The notes under the pieces were generated by a model. That model did no database searches. It was not told the DNA's origin and saw only the letters and a list, made by a program, of their open reading frames with translations. Positions 45,431 to 55,627 of a stretch of 64,000 bases of DNA are shown piece by piece (position 1 is the first letter of the stretch; every line of letters starts with the position of its first letter). A program made the position numbers and the translations under genes. This DNA is from Comamonas testosteroni (GTDB lineage Bacteria; Pseudomonadota; Gammaproteobacteria; Burkholderiales; Burkholderiaceae_C). The stretch covers positions 310,001 to 374,000 of the forward strand of contig NZ_CP043568.1 in NCBI RefSeq assembly GCF_014076415.1, written 5' to 3'.

Positions 45431-46921
45431 TTAAATTCCAGCGGGGCGCTTCAGATGGAAGTCGGTGGCTTGCTGGAAGCGGTGGGCCGCGTTCAGCAGC
45501 TTTGCTTCGCCGAAGTAGTTGCCGATCAGCTGCAGGCCCACGGGCATGCCGCCGTCGCCAAAGCCTGCGGGCAGGCTGAGGCCGGGCAGGCCTGCCAGCG
45601 AAGCGGGCAGGGTGAAGATGTCGGCCAGATAGTTGCTCACGGGATCGGCCTTGCCGCCGATGGCCCAGGCCGTGGTGGGCGCGGCCGCGCCGGCGATGAC
45701 GTCGCAGTCCTTGAAGGCGGCCTGGAAGTCGTCGGCAATCATGCGGCGGATCTTCTGCGCCTGCAGGTAGTAGGCGTCGTAATAGCCTTCGGACAGCACA
45801 TAGGCGCCGATCATGATGCGGCGCTTGACCTCGTCGCCAAAGCCTTCGGCGCGGGTCTTCTTGTACATATCGTTGAGGTCTTCGTACCTGGCGGCGCGGT
45901 GGCCGAACTTCACGCCGTCAAAGCGCGACAGATTGGACGAAGCCTCGGCCGGAGCCAGGATGTAGTACACGGGCACGGAAAGCTCGGTGCGCGGCAGGCT
46001 CACGGGCACGAGCTTGGCGCCCAGCTTTTCGTATTCCTTGAGCGCGGCGTCCACGGCTGTGCGGACATCGTCGGACAGGCCTTCACCAAAGAACTCGGCG
46101 GGCACGCCGATGCGCAGGCCTTCGATCGAGTCACCCAGGCGGGCAGTGAAGTCCTCGGCGGGGTAGTCCAGGCTGGTGGAGTCGCGGTCCAGATCGGGGC
46201 CGCACATCTCGGAGAGCAGCAGCGCGCAGTCTTCGGCGCTGCGGCCCATGGGGCCGGCCTGGTCCAGGCTGGAGGCAAAGGCGATCATGCCGTAGCGGCT
46301 GGCGCGGCCGTAGGTAGGCTTGATGCCGGTGATGCCGCAGAACGAGGCGGGCTGGCGGATCGAGCCGCCGGTGTCGGTGCCGGTCACGGCCGGGGCCAGA
46401 CGCGCGGCCACGGCAGCGGCCGAGCCGCCCGAGGAGCCGCCGGGCACGCGCTCGGTGTTCCAGGGGTTGCGCACGGGCTGTGCCGCGTCAAAGCCCACGG
46501 GGGCCACGGCCGAGTTTTCGTTGGCGCCGCCCATGGCGAATTCGTCGCAGTTGAGCTTGCCCAGGGTGACCACGCCGGCATCGGCCAGCTTCTTCACCAC
46601 GGTGGCGTCGAATGGCGAGCGGTAGCCCTCCAGCATCTTGCTGGCGGCAGTGGTGGGGAAGTCCTTGGTGACGAAGATGTCCTTGTGCGCAATCGGCACG
46701 CCGGCCAGCTTGCCGCCCTTGCCTTCGGCGATCAGGGTGTCGGCTGCCTTGGCCTGGGCCAGGGTGGCGTCTTCATCGATGGCGACAAAAGCGCCCAGGT
46801 TCTGGTGCAGCTTGGCGCGGGCCAGGAAATGCTGGGCAGCTTCGGTGGCGGAGACCTGCTTGGCGCGCAGTTGCGCGGCCAGCTCGGCCACGCTCAATTG
46901 GTGGAGTTCGGTTTGGCTCAT
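45431..46921 (-). CDS. gatA: Aspartyl/glutamyl-tRNA amidotransferase subunit A
   Basis: The 496-residue protein is the amidase subunit of GatCAB. The Ser-cisSer-Lys triad is present: Lys80 (VPIAHKDIF), the serine pair in [10 protein letters not shown] (163/164) and Ser187 ([13 protein letters not shown]). It frees ammonia from glutamine, which GatB uses to amidate the mischarged tRNA. It starts 20 bp after gatC. Its presence suggests that Gln-tRNA and/or Asn-tRNA is made by the indirect route in this organism. Confidence 0.96.
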   Translation of the reverse strand: MSQTELHQLSVAELAAQLRAKQVSATEAAQHFLARAKLHQNLGAFVAIDEDATLAQAKAADTLIAEGKGGKLAGVPIAHKDIFVTKDFPTTAASKMLEGYRSPFDATVVKKLADAGVVTLGKLNCDEFAMGGANENSAVAPVGFDAAQPVRNPWNTERVPGGSSGGSAAAVAARLAPAVTGTDTGGSIRQPASFCGITGIKPTYGRASRYGMIAFASSLDQAGPMGRSAEDCALLLSEMCGPDLDRDSTSLDYPAEDFTARLGDSIEGLRIGVPAEFFGEGLSDDVRTAVDAALKEYEKLGAKLVPVSLPRTELSVPVYYILAPAEASSNLSRFDGVKFGHRAARYEDLNDMYKKTRAEGFGDEVKRRIMIGAYVLSEGYYDAYYLQAQKIRRMIADDFQAAFKDCDVIAGAAAPTTAWAIGGKADPVSNYLADIFTLPASLAGLPGLSLPAGFGDGGMPVGLQLIGNYFGEAKLLNAAHRFQQATDFHLKRPAGI

Positions 46922-46941
46922 GTTCTTGTGGTTCCGCGCGT

Positions 46942-47241
46942 TTATTCGATGACCTTGGGCACGAGGAAGTAACCCTTTTCGGCTGCAGGGGCGTTCTGCA
47001 TGTTGGCGTCGCGGTTATTGCCCTCACTTACCAAATCGTCACGTAGCCGTAAGGCGACGTCCTGGATGGCAGCCACCGGATGTGACAGAGGGCTGACGCC
47101 CGAAGTATCCACAGCCTGCATTTTTTCGACGATGCCGAAAAAGTTGTTTAGTTGCGCGAGCATGCGCTTACTTTCGTCTTGCGACAGTTCAAGGCGGGCC
47201 AAGTTGGCGATGCGCGCAATGTCTTGATCGTTCAATGCCAT
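46942..47241 (-). CDS. gatC: Aspartyl/glutamyl-tRNA amidotransferase subunit C
   Basis: The 99-residue protein has the GatC pattern [20 protein letters not shown], then [29 protein letters not shown] and the end [10 protein letters not shown]. GatC holds GatA and GatB together. It is the first gene of the operon, and the 212-bp gap to the divergent mreB gene must carry both promoters. Confidence 0.95.
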   Translation of the reverse strand: MALNDQDIARIANLARLELSQDESKRMLAQLNNFFGIVEKMQAVDTSGVSPLSHPVAAIQDVALRLRDDLVSEGNNRDANMQNAPAAEKGYFLVPKVIE

Positions 47242-47301
47242 AGAAATTATTTAACAGGGCCGCCGCGTGTAAAGCAGTGTTTCTAACCCTGACAGTAGAA
47301 G

Positions 47302-47310
47302 TTATTCACA
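47302..47310 (+). promoter_or_regulatory. Single DnaA-box-like site in the gatC-mreB gap
   Basis: TTATTCACA fits the DnaA consensus TTATNCACA. A possible -10 element TATTAT follows at 47321-47326. One isolated box does not make an origin; DnaA-dependent control of mreB is only a possibility. Confidence 0.35.
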
Positions 47311-47453
47311 GGGGATACGGTATTATCTCGGCTTTGCCGCAATACCTCCGTTCGGCTGGTCATTGTGCAAAAAATGCCCACCACCCAGACTCCATTACCT
47401 TACATCCCGGCGACGGCCAGCCGATGCGCAAGCCGTGCCTGAGAGGACCCTGA

Positions 47454-48497
<1,044 letters not shown>

Positions 48498-48662
48498 TCG
48501 CTGTGCACTGTGGTGTTTTGCGGCACGCGGCATAGTGCGCGTACCGCAGCCACTTCCATGAACAGGGCCTGAGTCCGTGATACGCCTGCATACTGCGCTC
48601 TCTTTTTGCATTCCTTCTGGTCGGGAAGGCCGTGCGCATGCGGCTATGCCCAGGGAGCGCAC

Positions 48663-49688
48663 ATGAGCCTGGACACCCTGGACCACCGCGCCCCATCACT
48701 GTTCAAGCAACAGGCATCGCGCACTTCCCAGCTAGCCCTCTACAGCGCCTTGGCGCTGTTTTTGATGGTGGCCGATGCGCGTTTCAAGATCACTACGCCA
48801 GTGCGCTCCGCCTTGTCGGTGGCGCTGTCACCCGTGCAATGGCTGGTGGCCCAGCCCGTGCTGGCCTACCAGAACGCCAGCCGCTATGCCGAGGTACAGC
48901 AGCAGGCAGTGGCCCGCGAGGATGCCGCGCGCCAGGAACTGGTAGTCATGGCTCAGCGGGCCGAACTGGCCGATGAGCTGATCAAGGAGAACGAGCATCT
49001 GCGCTCCATGCTGGAGTTGCGTGAGCGCTCGTTGACGCCGGGCCAGGTGGCCGAGGTGGTCTATGACAGTCCTGACCCCTATACGCGCCGCGTGGTGATC
49101 GACAAGGGGCAGGCGGACAATATTGCGCCGGGCTCGCCCGTGCTCGATGAAAAAGGCGTGATAGGCCAGGTCACGCGCGTCTATCCGACGCGTGCCGAGG
49201 TCACGCTGCTGATCGATCGCGATCAGGCCATTCCCGTTTTCAACCCGCGCACCGGTGCGCGCAGCGTTGCCTATGGCGATGCGTCTTCGACGCGCGCTGG
49301 AGGGCTGGAGCTGCGCTTCATGCCCAGCAATGCCGATGTACAGGTGGGCGATTTGCTGACTACCAGCGGTATTGACGGGCTTTATCCCTTGGGTCTGCCC
49401 GTGGCCAAGGTGGTGACGGTGGACCGCCGTGCCGATTCTGCCTTCACCCGCATCTACTGCGAGCCCGTGGGCCGCGTGCAGGGCGTGCGCCATGTGATGG
49501 TGCTCAAGCCCCAGGGCCGGACCGAGCATCCCGAGGCTGCCAATATGCAGGCCCAGGCCGATGTCGATAAGGCCGACCGCGCTGCCAAGGCACGTGGCAG
49601 GAAGGAAGCAGCCGCTGCCGAAAAGGAGAAGGCCGCCGCCGAGAAGGCGGGGACCAAGGCCGCCAAGCCTGCAAAGGATCCCGCATGA
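48663..49688 (+). CDS. mreC: Rod-shape-determining protein MreC
   Basis: The 341-residue protein has one membrane helix (about 24-42, LALYSALALFLMVAD region), a coiled coil (about 75-115) and the beta-rich periplasmic domain (VIDKGQADNIAPGSPVLDEKG; TTSGIDGLYPLGLPVAKV). The C-terminal tail of about 50 residues is an Ala/Lys/Glu-rich low-complexity stretch, longer than in E. coli MreC. It links MreB to the PBP2 synthase. The last bases overlap the mreD start (ATGA). Confidence 0.94.
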   Translation: MSLDTLDHRAPSLFKQQASRTSQLALYSALALFLMVADARFKITTPVRSALSVALSPVQWLVAQPVLAYQNASRYAEVQQQAVAREDAARQELVVMAQRAELADELIKENEHLRSMLELRERSLTPGQVAEVVYDSPDPYTRRVVIDKGQADNIAPGSPVLDEKGVIGQVTRVYPTRAEVTLLIDRDQAIPVFNPRTGARSVAYGDASSTRAGGLELRFMPSNADVQVGDLLTTSGIDGLYPLGLPVAKVVTVDRRADSAFTRIYCEPVGRVQGVRHVMVLKPQGRTEHPEAANMQAQADVDKADRAAKARGRKEAAAAEKEKAAAEKAGTKAAKPAKDPA

Positions 49689-50203
49689 TCATGCCGCGCG
49701 GCCAGCAGCTCTTGCTGCCGGTCAATCCTCTGTTCATCGTCGTCACCCTGGTGATAGGCCTGGCCGTCAACATGCTTCCGCTGGGCCGCATCGTCTGGCT
49801 GCCGGACCTGCTCATGTTGCTGCTGGCCTTCTGGAGCTTGAACCAGCCGCAGCGCGTGGGCCTGGGCATTGCCTTCGCATTGGGGCTGGTCATGGATGTG
49901 GACCGAGCCTCACTGCTGGGCCAGCATGCACTGGCCTATACCTTGCTGGTCTTCGTGACGGGCTGGATGAGTCGCCGCCTGCTCTGGTTCTCGAGCCCCG
50001 TGCAGGCCCTGCACCTGCTGCCGGTGTTTGCTGCGGCACACGGCATTCAGGTACTGCTGCGTGTCGCTACGGGGGGGATCTTCCCCGGACTGGAGTTTTT
50101 GATAGCTCCAGTGATCGAGACCTTGCTGTGGCCTGTGGTCAGCGCTTTGCTGCTGGCGCCGCAGCGCCGTGCGCCGGACAGCGATGAAAACCGTCCTCTG
50201 TAG
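49685..50203 (+). CDS. mreD: Rod-shape-determining protein MreD
   Basis: The 172-residue polytopic membrane protein has about five hydrophobic segments and the family phrase VWLPDLLMLLLAFWSL, followed by ALGLVMDVDRASLLGQHAL. It is translationally coupled to mreC through ATGA. Near its end the codons TTTTTGATAGCTCCA match the core of the family B intergenic repeat, in frame; this may be chance. A family A repeat starts 7 bases after the stop. Confidence 0.92.
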   Translation: MIMPRGQQLLLPVNPLFIVVTLVIGLAVNMLPLGRIVWLPDLLMLLLAFWSLNQPQRVGLGIAFALGLVMDVDRASLLGQHALAYTLLVFVTGWMSRRLLWFSSPVQALHLLPVFAAAHGIQVLLRVATGGIFPGLEFLIAPVIETLLWPVVSALLLAPQRRAPDSDENRPL

Positions 50204-50210
50204 ATGAAAG

Positions 50211-50305
50211 CCCCCTTGAGTCGCTGCGCGCCTTTCCCCCTCTCGCTTCGCGAGGGGGAACGACTGCCTCGCTGCGGGGCGGCCCTTGCTTGCAGTCACT
50301 GGCTT
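50211..50305 (+). repeat. Family A post-stop structured repeat, copy 6 (mreD-mrdA gap)
   Basis: CCCCCTTGAGTCGC is followed by TTTCCCCCTCTCGCTTCGCG and AGGGGGAACGAC (an extended C-run/G-run stem with its own inner hairpin). GCTGCGGGGCGGCCC comes next. The 3' pairing arm has decayed. It sits between two cell-shape genes. Confidence 0.8.
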
Positions 50306-50325
50306 GACGTGCGGGGAGCCTGCGC

Positions 50326-52278
50326 ATGATGGAGATCCGTAACACCGAAGTCGAGCTGCAGCGCTTCCGGATGCGTGCAGTCGTCATGGGCTGCGTGGTG
50401 TTTCTTGCGTTCTGTCTGCTGGTCTGGCGTCTGCTGGTGCTGCAGGTGGAGCGACATGAGGAGTTTGCCGAGCGGGCCGAGAGCAATCGCACGGCGGTGG
50501 TGCCCATCGTGCCCAATCGGGGCCAGATTCTGGACCGCAACGGCGTGGTGCTGGCGACCAATTACTCGGCCTATACGCTGGAGATCACTCGCTCCAAGGT
50601 CGAGGATCTGGACGAGACCATCGAGGGGCTGTCCGAGGTCATCGAGATCACTCCGCGCGACCGCCGCAAGTTCAAGCGACTCATGGATGACTCCAAGAGC
50701 TTTGAGTCGATTCCGATCCGCTCGCGCCTGACGGATGAGGAAGTCGCCAAGTTCGCGGCTCAGCGTTATCGCTTTCCGGGCGTGGACATCAAGGCCCGTC
50801 TGTTCCGCACCTACCCGCTCAAGGAAACCGGCAGCCATCTGATCGGATACATCGGTCGTATCAATCAAAGGGAAAAAGAAGAGATCGACGAGTCCGACGA
50901 TGCGGCCAACTACCGCGGCACCGAGGTCATGGGCAAGCTGGGTGCCGAAAAGAGCTATGAGCTGCAGCTGCACGGTCAGACCGGCTGGGAGGAAATGGAA
51001 ACCTCGGCTGGCGGCCATGCCGTGCGCCGCCTGGGCAGTCGCCCCGCCACACCGGGACACAGCCTGCAGCTGTCGGTGGACATCAAGCTGCAGAAGATGG
51101 TGGAAGACCTCTACGGCAACCGCCGTGGCGTGGCCATCGCCATGGACCCGCGCAACGGCGAGGTGCTGGCCATGGTCAGCAAGCCGACCTACGACCCGAA
51201 TCTGTTTGTCGACGGCATCGACCAGGAGAGCTGGAAGGCACTCAACGAATCCCTGGACCGCCCTTTGCTCAACCGCTCCATGCGCGGCACCTACCCCGTG
51301 GGCTCGACCTACAAGCCCTTTATGGGCCTGGCGGGCATAGAGACCGGCAAGCGCACGCCGGGCACGGTGATCCAGGACGGCGGCTCCTGGACTTTCGGCG
51401 GCCACACCTTCCGCTCCGGCCATGCGCTGGGGCCGGTGGACCTGGCACGCGCCATCCAGCATTCCAGCAACGTCTATTTCTACACCCTGGCCAACGAGAT
51501 GGGCGTGGATGCGATCCACGACTTCATGAAGCCGCTGGGCTTTGGCCAGATCACCGGCATCGACCTGCCCGGCGAGGTGCGCGGAGTGCTCCCCAGCAAG
51601 GAGTGGAAGCGCAAGACCTACAAGCGCGCCGCGCAGCAGCAATGGTTTGCGGGCGAGACGATTTCTCTGGGTATCGGCCAGGGCTACAACAACTTCACCA
51701 TCCTCCAGCTCTCGCATGCGCTGGCCACGCTGGTCAACAACGGCATGAGCTTCACGCCCCATGTGGGCAAGGAGCTGATCGACTCCGTCACCGGAACGCG
51801 CACGGCCATTGTCCAGCCGGCGCCCGTCAATCTGGGCTTCAAGCAGAGCAATGTCGATGCCGTCAAGCGCGGCATGGTGGGGGTGGTGACCGGCGGCACG
51901 GGGCGCGGCGTCTTCGGCAGTGCCAGCTATCTGTCGGGCGGCAAGACCGGCACGGCCCAGGCCGTGAGCGTGGGCCAGAAGGAAAAGTACAACGCTGCGC
52001 GTCTGGCCGAGTACCAGCGCGACCACTCGCTCTATATCGCCTATGGCCCGGCCGAAGCGCCCAGGATTGCCGTGGCCGTGATTGTGGAAAACGCCGGCTT
52101 CGGTGCAGCGGCTGCCGCACCTATTGCACGCCGCATACTGGACTACTGGCTGGTCGGCAACTATCCCAGCGAGGCGGATATCGCTGCCGTGCGCCAGGGC
52201 AAGGCAGGCGCACCGATAGGCACGCCGCGCCGTGTGGAAGATATCTCGGTGCTGTCCGACGACGAAACAGCACCCTGA
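50326..52278 (+). CDS. mrdA: Penicillin-binding protein 2 (peptidoglycan transpeptidase)
   Basis: The 650-residue class B PBP has a short cytoplasmic start, a membrane helix (about 20-42), a dimerisation domain and the transpeptidase domain. Catalytic motifs are Ser327 in GSTYKPF (SxxK), SSN in QHSSNVYFY and Lys540 in GGKTGTAQ (KTG). It builds side-wall peptidoglycan with the Mre proteins and RodA. The gene follows GGGGAGCCTGCGC; the frame could also start at the next codon (50329). No rodA gene follows, although it commonly does in related bacteria. Confidence 0.96.
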   Translation: MMEIRNTEVELQRFRMRAVVMGCVVFLAFCLLVWRLLVLQVERHEEFAERAESNRTAVVPIVPNRGQILDRNGVVLATNYSAYTLEITRSKVEDLDETIEGLSEVIEITPRDRRKFKRLMDDSKSFESIPIRSRLTDEEVAKFAAQRYRFPGVDIKARLFRTYPLKETGSHLIGYIGRINQREKEEIDESDDAANYRGTEVMGKLGAEKSYELQLHGQTGWEEMETSAGGHAVRRLGSRPATPGHSLQLSVDIKLQKMVEDLYGNRRGVAIAMDPRNGEVLAMVSKPTYDPNLFVDGIDQESWKALNESLDRPLLNRSMRGTYPVGSTYKPFMGLAGIETGKRTPGTVIQDGGSWTFGGHTFRSGHALGPVDLARAIQHSSNVYFYTLANEMGVDAIHDFMKPLGFGQITGIDLPGEVRGVLPSKEWKRKTYKRAAQQQWFAGETISLGIGQGYNNFTILQLSHALATLVNNGMSFTPHVGKELIDSVTGTRTAIVQPAPVNLGFKQSNVDAVKRGMVGVVTGGTGRGVFGSASYLSGGKTGTAQAVSVGQKEKYNAARLAEYQRDHSLYIAYGPAEAPRIAVAVIVENAGFGAAAAAPIARRILDYWLVGNYPSEADIAAVRQGKAGAPIGTPRRVEDISVLSDDETAP

Positions 52279-52314
52279 TAAATTGATAGCTGTTAACGCT
52301 TGCTGTGTAAAGGT
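52279..52314 (+). repeat. Family B GATAGCT repeat between mrdA and the TSUP gene
   Basis: TAAATTGATAGCTGTTAACG then CTTGCTGTGTAAAGGTT, directly after the mrdA stop codon and running into the stop of the convergent permease gene. Confidence 0.65.
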
Positions 52315-53073
52315 TTAACGCAGAAAAGCGTCATAACCTGTCTTCAGAATCAGCAAGCTGACCACGCCGATGAAAATCGTGCGCACAAAGCCCGTGCCGT
52401 GGCGCAAGGCCATCCAGGTGCCCAGCATGCTGCCCAGCACATTGGCCACGGCCAGCGGGATGGCAAAGTGCCACCAGACATGGCCCTTGAGAGTGAACAG
52501 CAGCAGTGCCGCGGCATTGGAGGCCAGGTTCAGCAGCTTGGCGCTGGCCGAGGCGTTGAGGAAGTCATAGCCCAGCAGGCGCACGAACAGGAACACGAAG
52601 AAGCTGCCTGTGCCCGGGCCGAAGAAGCCGTCGTAGAAACCGATCAGCAGGCCGATGGCGCTGGCGGTCAGCATCTCGGTGCGGCCCGCCAGGCGCGGCT
52701 CGTGGTCGCGGCCCAGCTCTTTTTTGGCCAGGGTGTAGCCCAGCACGCCAAGCAGGATGAAGGGCAGCAGCTTGCGCAGAAAATCGGGCGAAATCAATGT
52801 GACGGCCCAGGCTCCGAGAAAAGCTCCCACCAGCGTCGTGCCGATGGCAGGTACCAGCGTGGCCCAGGTGATATGCACACGCTTGCTGTACTGCCAGGCG
52901 GAAATGGCCGTGCCCCAGACGGCGGCACTCTTGTTGGTGCCAAACAGCGTGGCGGGCGTGGTGGTGGGGAAGGCTGCAAACATGGCCGGCACCAGAATCA
53001 GTCCGCCGCCTCCCACGATGGCGTCAACAAACCCGGCCAGGGCCGAGGCGAGGGAAACAAGAATCCATTCCAT
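52315..53073 (-). CDS. TSUP (TauE/SafE) family membrane permease
   Basis: The 252-residue inner-membrane protein has eight or so hydrophobic segments and the two TSUP half-motifs: GFVDAIVGGGGLILVPAMF near the start and GFYDGFFGPGTGSFFVFLF near residue 145. TSUP proteins export or import sulfite, sulfonates and other organosulfur or carboxylic anions. The start at 53073 (MEWILVSLASALAG) is chosen because the upstream frame is not protein-like. A terminator hairpin lies about 160 bp upstream of the start in sense direction, which suggests attenuation control. Confidence 0.88.
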   Translation of the reverse strand: MEWILVSLASALAGFVDAIVGGGGLILVPAMFAAFPTTTPATLFGTNKSAAVWGTAISAWQYSKRVHITWATLVPAIGTTLVGAFLGAWAVTLISPDFLRKLLPFILLGVLGYTLAKKELGRDHEPRLAGRTEMLTASAIGLLIGFYDGFFGPGTGSFFVFLFVRLLGYDFLNASASAKLLNLASNAAALLLFTLKGHVWWHFAIPLAVANVLGSMLGTWMALRHGTGFVRTIFIGVVSLLILKTGYDAFLR

Positions 53074-53233
53074 GGAGCAAATGCCTGCAATTGGTGCATG
53101 CCGTGAGCAGCGCCCGTTGCTGCTGGGGCGGCGCTGCCGGAGGCGGGATGAAGAAGCCAGGGGAGAGCGGGCGTGCATGCCCGCAAATGGCGCCGGCATT
53201 GTCGCACCGCCGCCTCAAGCTTGTGCGCAGGCA

Positions 53234-53263
53234 TAAAAAAAGCGCCCACTGAGGGGCGCTTTT
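53234..53263 (-). terminator. Terminator inside the leader of the TSUP gene
   Basis: On the minus strand AAAAGCGCCC-CTCAGT-GGGCGCTTTT runs into further T (seven T in all). It lies about 160 bp before the permease start at 53073, downstream of a promoter-like region. The nearest upstream leftward gene ends at 53649. Confidence 0.8.
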
Positions 53264-53530
53264 GAACGCATCTTTGATGCTTTTATATGTATTGGTCTGG
53301 TTGTGTCGAGTTGTCTCCTCGGCCCTCCATGCTGCTTCGTGGAGCAGCGAGAGTGACGAGAATGTAAGGGCTGCACCTGTGTGGTGCATTGGGGAATTCC
53401 CTTGGGTTATATCAAAAACGTCTGACAAATGAATCCGAAAGTTTCGTGACATCCTTATGAGTTTTGAGATATTTCAAAAACAATAGCGTCATATGCTTAT
53501 AAGCAAAAGATCTCTGAGGACTTTGATTCG
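53264..53530 (-). promoter_or_regulatory. Candidate promoter and structured leader of the TSUP gene
   Basis: Of the 575 bp without a gene (53074-53648), this part is the most ordered. On the minus strand it has AT-rich promoter-like sequence (TTTTGCTTATAAGCATATGAC; TATTGTTTTTGAAATATC). A stem GCCCT / AGGGC follows around an inner hairpin GCTGCT-CCACGA-AGCAGC, then GCATCAAAGATGC, and then the terminator. TTATAAGC-type sequences are known before sulfur-assimilation genes of this order, from memory. A short open frame begins at 53452 but reads through the terminator. Bases 53531-53648 hold a 7-bp hairpin GTGCGGC/GCCGCAC (53530-53548) and nothing else recognised. Confidence 0.45.
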
Positions 53531-53648
53531 TGCGGCATGACGCCGCACCGGATTCTTCCGCTAGTACAGACTTTGCGCTCCAGAGCGAATTTCAGGGGGC
53601 TGACGGGCTTGTCGCAGTGAATCGCTCGGTTTTTTGAGAGGCCGTTTT

Positions 53649-55316
53649 TCAGGCCGCGTCACGAATCCACTGCGCCGCCTTCTCAGCCATCATCAGCGTC
53701 GGGCTGTTGGTATTGCCGCTGGTGATGGTGGGCATGGCGCCGGCATCGACCACGCGCAGACCCTGCACGCCTCGCACCTTGAAACGGCTGTCCAGGACTG
53801 CCATCGGGTCGTCGGCGCGTCCCATCTTGGTCGTGCCCACGGGGTGGAAAATGGTGGTGGCGATATCGCCGGCCAGACGAGCCAGGTCCTCATCGCTCTG
53901 GTATTGAGCACCGGGCTTGAACTCTTCGGGTTGGAAGCGCGCAAGCGCCGGCTGGCTGACGATGCGCCGCGTGACGCGCAGGCTGTCTGCCGCCACCTGC
54001 CGGTCTTCTGGCGTGGAGAGGTAATGGGGGGCGATGGCCGGAGCCTGGCGGAAATCCGCGCTTTGCAGCTGCACCGTGCCACGGCTGCTGGGGTTGAGGT
54101 TGCAGACGCTGGCGGTGAAGGCGGCAAAGTCGTGCAGCGGCTCGCCAAAGGCATCCAGCGACAGCGGTTGCACGTGATATTCCAGATTGGGGTGGGCCAA
54201 CGCCGGATTGCTGCGTGTAAAGGCGCCGAGTTGCGAAGGCGCCATGCTCATGGGGCCGCTGCGCTTGAGCGCGTACTCCAGGGCGATGGCCGCCTTGCCC
54301 CAGAGACTGCCTGCCATGGTGTTGAGCGTCCTGGCGTTCTGCACCTTGTAGACCGAGCGGATTTGCAGATGGTCCTGCAGGTTGGCGCCCACGCCGGGCA
54401 GATCGCGGCGCACAGCCATCCCATGGCGCTGCAGCAATTCGCCGGGGCCTATGCCCGACAGCTGCAGGATATGTGGCGAGTTGACCGCACCCGCGCAGAG
54501 CAGTATTTCGCGCCCGGCCTGCACAGTCACCATCTCCTCTCCGGTCCAGACTTCGGCACCGGTGCAGCGCTGGCTGCCGTCCGGCAGATCTTCCAGAATC
54601 AGCCGGCGCACCTGGGCGCGGGTCCACATCTCGAAGTTGGGGCGGCCGTAGCAGGTGGGGCGCAGAAATGCCTTGGCTGTGTTCCAGCGCAGCCCCGACT
54701 TCTGATTGACTTCAAAGTAGCCCACGCCCTCGTTGCAGCCGCGGTTGAAGTCGTCGGTGGCCGGAATGCCGGCCTGCTGCGCGGCCTGGGCAAAGGCGTC
54801 GAGTATGTCCCAGCGCAAACGCTGCTTCTCCACGCGCCACTCGCCGCTGCCACCGGTGCTCTTGCTGCCGTGCAGGCGCATGAATTCTTCGCTGGCGCTG
54901 CCTCCGGCGTCGAGACGCCAATGGTCTTCATGCTGTTTGAAGGCCGGCAGGACCTGCTCCCAGCGCCAGGTGTCGTCGCCGGTGAGCTCGGCCCATTGCT
55001 CGTAGTCGCGGGACTGGCCGCGCATATAGATCATGCCGTTGATGCTGGAGCAGCCGCCCAGTGTCTTGCCGCGCGGATAGCGCAGGCTGCGGCCGTTGAG
55101 GCCGGGGTCGGGCTCGGTCTGGTAGAGCCAGTCGGTGCGCGGGTTGCCTATGCAATAGAGATAGCCGACGGGGATGTGGATCCAGTGGTAGTCATCCTTG
55201 CCGCCGGCTTCGATCAGCAGAATCCGGTGATTCTTGTTGCGGGTGAGACGGTTGCACAGCAGCGAACCTGCTGTGCCGCCGCCGATGACGATGTAGTCGA
55301 ACTGGGTATCACTCAT
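53649..55316 (-). CDS. GMC family FAD-dependent oxidoreductase
   Basis: The 555-residue flavoprotein resembles choline dehydrogenase and alcohol dehydrogenases of the GMC family. The FAD motif FDYIVIGGGTAGSLLCNRL is at the start, PRGKTLGGCSSINGMIYMRG is the first GMC signature, and CAGAVNSPHILQLSGIGP the second. The active-site His lies in FHPVGTTKMG and the Asn in SGNTNSPTLM. It oxidises an alcohol group; choline is less likely because no betaine genes are near. It is a single gene, divergent from the lipid-transport operon. Confidence 0.92.
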   Translation of the reverse strand: MSDTQFDYIVIGGGTAGSLLCNRLTRNKNHRILLIEAGGKDDYHWIHIPVGYLYCIGNPRTDWLYQTEPDPGLNGRSLRYPRGKTLGGCSSINGMIYMRGQSRDYEQWAELTGDDTWRWEQVLPAFKQHEDHWRLDAGGSASEEFMRLHGSKSTGGSGEWRVEKQRLRWDILDAFAQAAQQAGIPATDDFNRGCNEGVGYFEVNQKSGLRWNTAKAFLRPTCYGRPNFEMWTRAQVRRLILEDLPDGSQRCTGAEVWTGEEMVTVQAGREILLCAGAVNSPHILQLSGIGPGELLQRHGMAVRRDLPGVGANLQDHLQIRSVYKVQNARTLNTMAGSLWGKAAIALEYALKRSGPMSMAPSQLGAFTRSNPALAHPNLEYHVQPLSLDAFGEPLHDFAAFTASVCNLNPSSRGTVQLQSADFRQAPAIAPHYLSTPEDRQVAADSLRVTRRIVSQPALARFQPEEFKPGAQYQSDEDLARLAGDIATTIFHPVGTTKMGRADDPMAVLDSRFKVRGVQGLRVVDAGAMPTITSGNTNSPTLMMAEKAAQWIRDAA

Positions 55317-55627
55317 GGGCAGATCAAAAGGCTGGTACAGCTAGGCGCAGAGGCCAGAGCATCAGGCAGTCATGGGCAAAAAGGCTGGTTCATTAGGTGT
55401 GATGAGCTTGCGGGTGTCGATAGGGAAAGCGCTCGCATACTCCTGTTTTGGAAGCTGTCAACGCAGTGCTGGTTTTGACTTTCACGGTTTTTTGATAAAA
55501 ATTGCAGCGTTATCATGCTGCTGCTGGCCATGCGCTGCATTGGCATAAAACGGCTTGAATCTTGCTCGGCACGTTATGCTGGCTCCTCTGGCTAGCCAGC
55601 CTCCCTCAAGTTCTAGGAAGCTTTTCT

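Noticed and set aside
47302..47310. Replication origin
   Set aside because: There is only one DnaA-box-like site, with no AT-rich repeat block and no dnaA, dnaN or parAB genes near.
53024..53452. 142-codon minus-strand frame before the TSUP gene
   Set aside because: It reads through a strong terminator and into the permease gene in another frame, and has no recognisable motif. A short leader peptide cannot be excluded.
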